The notes under the pieces are model-generated. The model saw only the letters and a list, made by a program, of their open reading frames with translations. It was not told the DNA's origin and ran no database searches. A stretch of 15,196 bases of DNA from CAZGOM01 sp964542875 (GTDB lineage: Bacteria; Planctomycetota; Phycisphaerae; Phycisphaerales; Phycisphaeraceae), in assembly GCA_964542875.1 (NCBI GenBank), contig CAZIWA010000132.1:1-15196 (forward strand), written 5' to 3'. Within the stretch, counting starts at the first letter, position 1. Each line of letters starts with the position of its first letter. Below, one piece after another: positions 6,715-13,429 of the stretch. The translations under genes were made by a program, and so were the position numbers.

Positions 6715-9700
6715 TTATCTCATGCAGGCTTCGGGTGTGGAGGCGACAAACACGGCAAGCTGGCGGACTTGTTCGTCCCGGTTGCCTTTGGCGTTGGTGA
6801 GGATGTTGAGGGCGGCCTGGTTGGACTTTTCATCAAGGATGCGGCCCAGAAGAAGGATGGCGTAGCAATCGACGACTTTTTGCTTCCAGGTGACGGGGTC
6901 GACGGGCTTGTCCCAGGTGAGGGTGCGCGAACCGGTGTTGAAGAGGGACCATTGGGCTTCGTCGGCGAGCCGCCAACGCTGGAGCATGCCGTTGGAGTCG
7001 GCGTAGCTGAGGTCGTCGAGCGGGTATCCGTCAGGGGTGACGCGTTCAAAGAGGCCCTGGCCCGAGCGGGAGAGGTAGCCCTGGAGGGAGTGGGACCAGC
7101 TTGGCTCCATGTTGACGATGCGGGAGATGCGAACGCCGTAATCGGTGGGGGAGGCCAGGCGGGGCTTGAGGGCGAGGGCTTGGAATTCAGAATCCTTGGC
7201 GATGGCAGTGATGACCTGACGCATGTCTCCCGAGGTTTCAATGAAGACCTTGGCGATGCGGTCGACCATGGCGGGGGAGGGGTCCTGGACGGCGTAGTGC
7301 TGGAGGAGCTTTCGCGAGATGTTGTGCGCGGTGGCGGGGTGCGTGGAGAGGGTTTCCATGACGAAGCGGATACGGTTGTAACGCGCCTTGGGGCCGGACT
7401 CAGGAAGGGCCAGGCCAAACCAGCGCTCTGCGGAGCCGGCATTTAAGGTGGGGTCGTAGGCGAAGTCTCCCATGGTGGGGAAGCCGCGGCCGTTGGGGGC
7501 GACGTCGGTGGTGGCGAGCCAGCCGTTTAAGAGCCGGGCCAGGGTGGTGACGTCGGCCTGAGTGTAGCCGGCGTTTACGCCCAAGGTGTGCAGCTCCATG
7601 ATTTCGCGTGCGTAGTTTTCATTGAGCCGGGTGGAGAAGCTGTTGACCTGATCCAGATAGCGGAGCATGGCGGGGCTGGTGGCGCTGGTGAGGAGCAGGT
7701 CCGAGAAGCGGTTGATGCCGGCTTCATGGAAGGAAACGTGTTCGGCCCATTTGCGCTGGGGTTCGTCCTTGTAGACCCAGGTGGAGAAGTGGTTTTGGGT
7801 GAAGAGGACAAAGCGGGCGCGGACGGGGTTGTCCGCGGTGAAGGATTGGATAAGCGCGCGGCGGATGGTGTTTCCGCCGTCGTAGGGGTCGGGGTTGGCG
7901 ACGCAGGCGCGGGCGAGGGCTTCGAGCTCGCCGGGTGTGGCGGCGTTTTCGGAAAGCTTTTTGGCGAGATAGGCGTCCTGCCCGAGGGTGAGGACGTCGG
8001 CAAGGTCCTGGGTTTCAGGGCCGAAGGCGATTCGGTTTAAGAATGCGACGGCGTGCTGGTAGCGGGTGGGGCCGGGTGGCGCGGTTTCGGGGACGTTGAT
8101 GGTGACGGACTTGGAAAGGCCGACATTGCCGGCGCGGTCGCTGGCGCGGACCTGGAGGGTGTGCTGACCGGGGGAGAGCCGGGCGACGGGAATGGGGAGG
8201 AGGGCGCGGCCGCGTTGGGATTCAAAATAGTTTGCGCCGGTGCCCTGGCGTTCGCCGTCGATAACGAGATCGACGAAGAAGGATTCGCGGTTGTCGGCGC
8301 ATTCGATGACGGCGGCGTCGGCGGACCAGAGCGTGTCGCCGGGTTTGGGATGGCTGAGGGTGACGGTGGGGCCGAGGTTGTCGGCGGGGATGGTTTTGAT
8401 GAGGTAGACGGAGCGGAGGTAGAAATTCCGGTCGCCTTTGCCTTGCTCAAAGATGTCGTTGGTGAAGGTGACGGTGAGCTTTTTGCCGCCGGAGGCGAAG
8501 GAGGCGGTGCCTGCTTTAACGCCGGAGGGCCAATGGTTGATCTTGACGGTGGAGATGGGTTTGGCGGTGGCGTCTGCGCCAACCCCGGAAAGGAGGGTGA
8601 CGGCGGCCTCGACGTTGCCTTTGAAGTTATCGCCTTTGCCCTCGATGTAGACGTCGTAATTGCCCTGAAGGGAATCGGGCAGGGTGAGGGTGGCGGTTTT
8701 GTTGGTGTAGAAGCCCAGGGTGTTGCGGAAGGGTTCGTCGCTGGTGACGCTTTCGCGGGCGGCCTGGTCCCAGACGGCGGAGTTTTCGACATCGAAACGA
8801 GCGAAGTCCGCCTTTTCCGGGTCTTGAAGGATGGCGGGGTTGGCGCTTAGGGTGTGGACCTGGGTGACCGCGACATCCTTGCCGGAGGTGGCGCGGAGCT
8901 GGAGGGTGTTTGCGCCGGGCTGGAACCAGCCGGTGGAAACAAAGAACCGGGGCGTGGCGCTGACCTGGGAGAGGATGGTTTTACCATTGAGGATGAGTTC
9001 AACAGTGGGGGCGGCCTGGGTGCCGAGGCTGCCGGGCTTTTTGTTGAAGCGGTAGACGCTGGCGGTGATCCATTGGTCGCCGGCAATGCTCAGGCCGTCG
9101 AGGTTGGTGTCCAGGGCGATGGCCATGCGGGGCATGTAGACGGGATCGATGAGCCAGTCCTGGGCGGCGAATGGTTTTTCGGGGGTGGGGCCGGGGTCAG
9201 GGGTTTTGATGGCGCCCATGGACATGACGCTGCCGGCGGGGGAGGAGCCTGTCATGGTGCCGGACATGGTGGGTGCCGACATTGTGGGAGCTGCGCCGGA
9301 CATGGTTGCGCCGGATTGCATGGGGGCGGCCTGCATCATGCCGCCTGACATCATCATGGAGCCGGAGTCGCCGGCGGGGCCGGGGGCTGCGGAGGAGCCG
9401 TCGTCGGTGAGGGCGAGCTCGAACTTATCAAGGTAGAGATTGCGGTCGGAGTAGCCTGCGGCGTAGTAGTCGTTGAGGAAAGCGACGCCAAACTTTTGCC
9501 TGCCTGCGGGGAGGTAGACAGGGCGGCCGATGGGGATGCGGTGCCAGCGGTAGTCGACGATGCGCGAGGCGGTTTCAGTGTCGTTGCCCTGCTTGAATTT
9601 GATGCCGACGGCGGGGTATGCGCCGGCAGTGAGATCGCCGCGGGCGGTGAGCATGAGCTGGTAGAGCCCGGCCTGGGGGATGTCCAGCTCGGGTGACCAG

Positions 9701-10569
9701 GTGGGTTCGCCGGAGTAAGCGCCGACGAACTTGCCCTGGGAGGCGTCGGGATCGTTGGCGACGACGATGGGCTTGTTTGCTTGTTTGTTGGTGACGGGGC
9801 CGCCGAAGGGGACGGTTTGGGATTCGCATTCGCCGTGAAGGATGGTTTTGTCGGCGGGCTTGATGACCTGAAGGGCAAGGGCGGGGGACTGGATGGTTTT
9901 GCCGGAATCCAGGGTGACGAGCGCGTACAGGTACGCGACGCCTGCGGGGAGGTTCTGGGTGTCGATCAGGATGGGGGTTTGCGTGCGCGGTGCGATCAGC
10001 GCGGGGACTGATGCGGATTGTCCGATGGGTGTGTCCGGCTGGCCTTGAGTGCCCTGGGCGAAGATCTGGATCCTGGAGATTTTTTTGGCCGATGAGGGGT
10101 AGTCCAGCGGGACGCCAAGATCAACACCGAGGGTGAAAGCGCCCCAGACGGCGGCGCCGCGGAGGGGTCCGGTGAGTGTGGCGGACCAGCGGTCGACTTC
10201 GGGCCGCCAGGTGGGGGCGGTGATGGTGACGGCGATGGCGGAGCCGGCGACGGTGAGGGTGGCAGAGCCCTGCTTGAGGGCGTCGACGCGGATGAAGCCG
10301 GTGGTGTTGTCCTTGAGCGCCTGGGCGTCGCGGACGATTTTGAGCGTGGCGGGGTCGCTGGAAGAAGCGGGGAAGGTTTGGTCGGCGGCGGGCGTATTGG
10401 GGAGGGTGAAGGCGATGACGTGCGTTTGGCCTTGCTGGAGAGTGAGCTTCTGCGGTGCGGTGATGGCGGGGGCATCGGCGCGGGTGGGCATGGGGCTTGC
10501 GATAGCTCCGCTCAGGGCGAGGAGGCCGGCGAGGAGGAGATGTTTGCACGTGTCAGAGCATGGACGCAT
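6715..10569 (-). CDS. Large secreted DUF1800 protein with two carbohydrate-binding-like domains and a Met-rich linker
   Basis: A 1284-residue exported protein. It opens with a signal peptide (about 1-32: hydrophobic LLLAGLLALSGAIA, then TRADA). An Ig-like beta segment follows (about 35-117). Two modules end in ND...DRN signatures like calcium-dependent xylan-binding modules (CBM36/60-type): FLNDYYAAGYSDRNLYLDKF (364-383) in module 245-388, and FTNDIFEQGKGDRNFYLRSV (702-721) in module about 590-725. Between them are a Met-rich linker (402-452, 12 Met) and another beta domain (about 468-575). An Ig-like domain ending DRAGNVGLSKSVTINV covers about 732-826. The DUF1800 domain fills about 836-1284, with RLNENYAREIMELHTLGVNA (981-1000) and GYTQADV next to it. 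Family DUF1800 proteins are often about 450-600 residues, so this is an extended form. The reaction is unknown; polysaccharide binding is inferred. The start is the ATG at 10569, with no clear Shine-Dalgarno site. Confidence 0.9.
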   Translation of the reverse strand: MRPCSDTCKHLLLAGLLALSGAIASPMPTRADAPAITAPQKLTLQQGQTHVIAFTLPNTPAADQTFPASSSDPATLKIVRDAQALKDNTTGFIRVDALKQGSATLTVAGSAIAVTITAPTWRPEVDRWSATLTGPLRGAAVWGAFTLGVDLGVPLDYPSSAKKISRIQIFAQGTQGQPDTPIGQSASVPALIAPRTQTPILIDTQNLPAGVAYLYALVTLDSGKTIQSPALALQVIKPADKTILHGECESQTVPFGGPVTNKQANKPIVVANDPDASQGKFVGAYSGEPTWSPELDIPQAGLYQLMLTARGDLTAGAYPAVGIKFKQGNDTETASRIVDYRWHRIPIGRPVYLPAGRQKFGVAFLNDYYAAGYSDRNLYLDKFELALTDDGSSAAPGPAGDSGSMMMSGGMMQAAPMQSGATMSGAAPTMSAPTMSGTMTGSSPAGSVMSMGAIKTPDPGPTPEKPFAAQDWLIDPVYMPRMAIALDTNLDGLSIAGDQWITASVYRFNKKPGSLGTQAAPTVELILNGKTILSQVSATPRFFVSTGWFQPGANTLQLRATSGKDVAVTQVHTLSANPAILQDPEKADFARFDVENSAVWDQAARESVTSDEPFRNTLGFYTNKTATLTLPDSLQGNYDVYIEGKGDNFKGNVEAAVTLLSGVGADATAKPISTVKINHWPSGVKAGTASFASGGKKLTVTFTNDIFEQGKGDRNFYLRSVYLIKTIPADNLGPTVTLSHPKPGDTLWSADAAVIECADNRESFFVDLVIDGERQGTGANYFESQRGRALLPIPVARLSPGQHTLQVRASDRAGNVGLSKSVTINVPETAPPGPTRYQHAVAFLNRIAFGPETQDLADVLTLGQDAYLAKKLSENAATPGELEALARACVANPDPYDGGNTIRRALIQSFTADNPVRARFVLFTQNHFSTWVYKDEPQRKWAEHVSFHEAGINRFSDLLLTSATSPAMLRYLDQVNSFSTRLNENYAREIMELHTLGVNAGYTQADVTTLARLLNGWLATTDVAPNGRGFPTMGDFAYDPTLNAGSAERWFGLALPESGPKARYNRIRFVMETLSTHPATAHNISRKLLQHYAVQDPSPAMVDRIAKVFIETSGDMRQVITAIAKDSEFQALALKPRLASPTDYGVRISRIVNMEPSWSHSLQGYLSRSGQGLFERVTPDGYPLDDLSYADSNGMLQRWRLADEAQWSLFNTGSRTLTWDKPVDPVTWKQKVVDCYAILLLGRILDEKSNQAALNILTNAKGNRDEQVRQLAVFVASTPEACMR

Positions 10570-10713
10570 GGCATGTCCGTGTTCAATGCGGGATCCGCAG
10601 CGGAAAGGCGGCGAAGCCCCAATGGAATAAAAGTCCCCAGATATATCGTAGCTTGAGGGGCGTCTTTGTTCCCGGATTTGGGTGAAATACAGGTGAAAGG
10701 GTGGGGTTTGCGG
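10570..10713. other. Gap upstream of the DUF1800 gene
   Basis: This 144-bp gap should hold the promoter of the DUF1800-DUF1501 pair if they are not read from the upstream toxin-like pair. On the minus strand an AT-rich GATATAT (around 10650) could be a -10 element, but no matching -35 is visible. An 11-nt sequence at 10586-10596 is repeated at 10951-10961. No gene or terminator was recognised. Confidence 0.3.
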
Positions 10714-10950
10714 TCAGGAATGGGTGTGTTTTTGGGCGATGAGGGCTTTTTCGGCGGCGGTGTAGGGTTTTCGGCGCACGCCGGGGCGGTTGCGGCGGGC
10801 GTTGAGGTCGATGATTTTGCCGTTGTGGGAGATGATGAATCCGGTTTGGGTCTGGCGGGCCAGGAGCATGGCGTTACGGGCAGCGCGGCGTAATGCTTTT
10901 AGAGCGCCCAGGGCGGTTGGGCTCAGGTTTTTGGATTTGGTCGCGTTCAT
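10714..10950 (-). CDS. Small basic protein, probable partner of the zeta-like kinase
   Basis: A 78-residue basic protein with an Ala/Arg/Leu-rich helix (ALGALKALRRAARNAMLLAR, 13-32), then GFIISHNGKIIDLN (37-50) and an Arg/Lys-rich tail. Its ATG overlaps the kinase stop codon by 4 bp (ATGA, 10947-10950), so the two are translationally coupled. Small proteins with an ALRRAAR...G(x)...DGKIV-like pattern next to predicted ATPases of this type are, as I recall, common, and an antitoxin or accessory role is inferred from that position only. No DNA-binding fold such as ribbon-helix-helix or HTH is evident. Antitoxin-after-toxin order would be the reverse of classic epsilon-zeta modules. Confidence 0.65.
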   Translation of the reverse strand: MNATKSKNLSPTALGALKALRRAARNAMLLARQTQTGFIISHNGKIIDLNARRNRPGVRRKPYTAAEKALIAQKHTHS

Positions 10951-11486
10951 ATGCGGGATCCAGAGTCGATCAAAGCGGGAAATCTATTTGAATTATCGTA
11001 CAAAAACCATTCATCGACAAGAGGTTTGTAGAGGTTGAGAAAGTTTTGATAGCCAGATGTGAAACGCCTTTTGACAACATCCGGAGGGATGTTGTGACCG
11101 CCATGGCGTACTCGGTATTTGACGCGCTCCAAAGCTTGTTCAACAGAATCAAGACGAAGAAAATGAATTGAGACATGAAAGCCGGAGGCACGCCATTGAG
11201 GGATTTGACGTGCGTAGCTGTGACCGCTGAGAGTGGTTTCCAGGGAGAAACTCTCGAGGCCGGCAACTTTTTCATCAACCATCGTCAGCATGAGCTTGCC
11301 CGCTTGGATGGCAGCAGATTCGGGAGCAAAGGGCGCAAGGCCGGATGCGATGAGGTCTGCGTTGATGAATGTTTGGCAGGCGGCTTCGTGGCGGAGGAAT
11401 TCTTTGGCAAAAGTAGTTTTTCCCGCGCCGTTTGGGCCGGCAATGATGATGATTCGCGGTGGGGTTGAGAGTGGGGTGTTGGGCAA
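10947..11486 (-). CDS. Zeta toxin-like P-loop kinase (COG4185-type predicted ATPase)
   Basis: A 179-residue P-loop protein. Walker A is GPNGAGKTT (17-25, K23). It is followed by NADLIASGLAPFAPE (42-56), ETTLSG (83-88) and an Arg-rich lid, RVKYRVRHGGHNIPPDVVKR (121-140), ending in LVDEWFLYDNSN. This order matches zeta/PezT-type kinases, which phosphorylate UDP-N-acetyl sugars and so block wall synthesis, and the related COG4185 group, whose targets are less certain. All recognisable catalytic positions look intact, including D44 and E83. The start is TTG at 11486-11484, supported by GAGGAA ending 4 nt upstream; no ATG or GTG fits. It overlaps the next small gene by 4 bp. Whether it is toxic is inferred from family resemblance. 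Confidence 0.85.
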   Translation of the reverse strand: MPNTPLSTPPRIIIIAGPNGAGKTTFAKEFLRHEAACQTFINADLIASGLAPFAPESAAIQAGKLMLTMVDEKVAGLESFSLETTLSGHSYARQIPQWRASGFHVSIHFLRLDSVEQALERVKYRVRHGGHNIPPDVVKRRFTSGYQNFLNLYKPLVDEWFLYDNSNRFPALIDSGSRI

Positions 11487-11490
11487 TCGG

Positions 11491-11496
11491 TTCCTC
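11491..11496 (-). promoter_or_regulatory. Shine-Dalgarno site for the TTG-started zeta-like gene
   Basis: On the minus strand GAGGAA is followed by CCGA and then the TTG start at 11486. It is one of the clearest ribosome-binding sites in the window and decides the start of this gene. Confidence 0.6.
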
Positions 11497-11652
11497 GGGA
11501 TGAGTTCGATTTTACTGATTGGGCGGTTTGCGGGTTTGGAGTTAGGTTGAGGACATCCGGTGACAGCCCTGGTCCCATTGGTGGGGGTGAGTAAAAGTTA
11601 GGTAAAGGAAACTGGTCGTTACAGGTTGGACGGCATTGACGAAGGCACGTGC

Positions 11653-11737
11653 AAGAGCATTTCTAAATGCTTTGAACCCCGGGTGCCGGTCGAAGACTCA
11701 CCCAACCCGGGGCTACATGCTGCAACCCCTGCGGGGT
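11653..11737. repeat. Two-hairpin intergenic repeat, copy 2, with adjoining palindrome
   Basis: AGCATTT-CT-AAATGCT (11656-11671) is a near-perfect palindrome. Next come CCCCGGGT (11677-11684) and ACCCGGGG (11705-11712) with TCGAAGACTC in the loop, then GCTAC and a second hairpin ACCCC-TGC-GGGGT (11725-11737). The loop, the GCTAC joint and the second-hairpin position match copy 1 at 5316-5366, while the arm sequences differ. It lies in the 318-bp gap 11487-11804 between murF (3' end) and the zeta-like gene (5' end). No strong promoter or terminator was found in the rest of that gap. Confidence 0.7.
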
Positions 11738-11804
11738 ACAGAAAAGAGGCTATGGGTGCCTAAAAGGAGAGGTGGCAAGAAGCGTTATGGCGGCGAAGGT
11801 TTGG

Positions 11805-13262
11805 CTATTGAGGGAATTTGGCCTTGATGGCGGGGACGAGGCGTTCGAGGCGTTCGCCGCGGGAGGCTTTGATGAGGGCGATGTCGCCGGGGTTTAAGCG
11901 GGCGGCGATCTTGGCGGGAAGGGTGTCGTCCCAGGTTTCAAAAGCGGTGAGCTGGTGAGCGGGAGTGGATTGGATGAGCGCCAGGAAGGTGAGCTGGGAT
12001 TTTTTGCCGATGAGGATGACCTGGTGGATGGCGTTCTGGGCGCGGGGGTTGGTGAGCCTTGCGATTTCGTTGCCGACCATGGTGTGGAGGGAGTCGGCGG
12101 CTTCGCCGAGCTCGCGCATGTCGCCGAGGATGAGGATGCGCTTGCCGTTTGTGCCGGGGGTGAGGCCTTGCAGGACACCGGCGGCGGCGATGACGGAACT
12201 GGGGTTGGCGTTGTAGGCGTCGTTGATGAGGGTGAGCTTCTGGGCGCCGGCGCCGTAGGTGTCGATGTTGAGCCGCATGTCGACGGGTTGGGCGTTTTCC
12301 AGAGCGGTGATGGCTGCCTGGGTGGGGACGCCGGCCCATTGGCAAACGGCCAGGGCGGCCAGGGCGTTGTCGGCGTTGTGGCGGCCCAGGAGGGGGAGAC
12401 GGATGGAAGCGCTTGACGATCCGGAATTGAGGATTTTGAAGGTTTGGCCGGGATGGATCTGACCGTTTTGGATCTTGTGGTCGGGCGCCCAGGCGTTGGA
12501 GGGGGTGATGCCGTAACGGACGACATTGACGCCGGGGGGGATTAGGTTCAGGCGGGTGAATTGATTGGCGACGTCTTCAAAGAGGAAGGCGGGGCCGCCT
12601 GGCTGGAGGTGCTTGAGGGAGTCGGCTTCCTCGCGGGCGACGCCGTCGAGGGTTTTGAAGAACTCCATGTGCTCGTAGCCGATGCTGGTGACGACGAGGG
12701 CGTCGGGGCGGACGATTTTGCAGAGGGTGTCGACTTCGCCGGGATGGTTTGTGCCGACTTCGACGACGACGAAGTGATGGTCTTCCTTCGCGGCAAGGAT
12801 GGTGGCGGGAACGCCGTACTGGTTGTTGAAGGATTTGAGGGACTGCGTGCCTTTGAGCGTGGCGGAGAGCGCGGTGGCGATGAGGTTGCGGGTGGTGGTT
12901 TTGCCGTTGGAGCCGCAAACGGCGATGACCCGGCAGCCGGTGGTTTTCAGGTGGTCTCGGTAGGCGATGGTGAGGCGGTGGAGGGCGCTGAGCGTGTTAT
13001 CGACCAGCAGGGTGGAAGCGCCGTCGGGGACGACGGCGTCGGGTTGATCAATGACCAGCAGGATTGCGCCTCTGGCGTGGGCGTCGGCGAGGTACTTATG
13101 GCCGTCGAGGGATTCGCCTTTGATGGCGATGAAGACTTCGCCGGGTTTTGTGGTGCGGGTGTCGGTGGAGATGCCGATGACGGGCTGGTCGCCTTTGGAG
13201 GTGTTGGGTTTGGGTTCGCCGAGAAGGGCCTGGGTGATTTGGGTGAGGGTCCAGAAGGTCAT
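11805..13262 (-). CDS. murF: UDP-N-acetylmuramoyl-tripeptide--D-alanyl-D-alanine ligase
   Basis: MurF adds D-Ala-D-Ala to the UDP-MurNAc tripeptide using ATP, in the cytoplasm, as the last soluble step of peptidoglycan precursor synthesis. The 485-residue protein has the three Mur ligase domains. The N-terminal domain includes ISTDTRTTKPGEVFIAIKGE (31-50). The ATP-binding domain has GSNGKTTT (117-124), SFNNQYGVPAT (144-154) and EVGTNHPGEV (168-177). The C-terminal domain has NDAYNANPSS (347-356), LGDMRELGEAA (379-389) and KASRGERLE (465-473). The length is normal. After H198 the segment reads HMEFFKTLDGVAREEAD, so residue 212, 14 after the histidine, is Glu where E. coli MurF and MurE have Lys. 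It lies 167 bp downstream of murE on the same strand, across repeat sequence. The start is the ATG at 13262, with no clear ribosome-binding site. Confidence 0.95.
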   Translation of the reverse strand: MTFWTLTQITQALLGEPKPNTSKGDQPVIGISTDTRTTKPGEVFIAIKGESLDGHKYLADAHARGAILLVIDQPDAVVPDGASTLLVDNTLSALHRLTIAYRDHLKTTGCRVIAVCGSNGKTTTRNLIATALSATLKGTQSLKSFNNQYGVPATILAAKEDHHFVVVEVGTNHPGEVDTLCKIVRPDALVVTSIGYEHMEFFKTLDGVAREEADSLKHLQPGGPAFLFEDVANQFTRLNLIPPGVNVVRYGITPSNAWAPDHKIQNGQIHPGQTFKILNSGSSSASIRLPLLGRHNADNALAALAVCQWAGVPTQAAITALENAQPVDMRLNIDTYGAGAQKLTLINDAYNANPSSVIAAAGVLQGLTPGTNGKRILILGDMRELGEAADSLHTMVGNEIARLTNPRAQNAIHQVILIGKKSQLTFLALIQSTPAHQLTAFETWDDTLPAKIAARLNPGDIALIKASRGERLERLVPAIKAKFPQ

Positions 13263-13429
13263 GTTTTTAGGGTCTGGGGGCTAGGGTCTAGGGTCTGGGG
13301 GAAGAATGAGAAGGCGGGGCTGTCAGGGCATTTGCGGGCGGCCCTATTCCTGCCCTCTCCCAAAGGGGAGAAGGGGTTAGAAGAACACCCTCGCCCTAAT
13401 TCTCCCTGAACGGGAGGGGGTTTGGGAGA
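13263..13429. repeat. murE-murF spacer: G-run tandem repeat and paired-hairpin repeat
   Basis: At 13270-13301 the + strand carries five runs of three to five G (GGGTCT and GGGGGCTA-type units), a possible G-quadruplex on the non-coding strand; AGGGTCTAGGGT (13283-13294) is also found at 843-854. At 13353-13420 there are two short inverted repeats: CTCCC-AAAG-GGGAG (13357-13370) and CTCCC-TGAAC-GGGAG (13402-13416). AGAAGAACACCC (13379-13390) between them recurs at 3259-3270 inside the ydcF-like gene. Either hairpin could affect readthrough from murE to murF; neither has a T-run on the transcribed strand. Confidence 0.65.

Noticed and set aside
13351..13420. Intrinsic terminator after murE
   Set aside because: There are two short hairpins but no U-tract in the murE transcript direction, and the sequence recurs inside a coding region, so a repeat is a better explanation.
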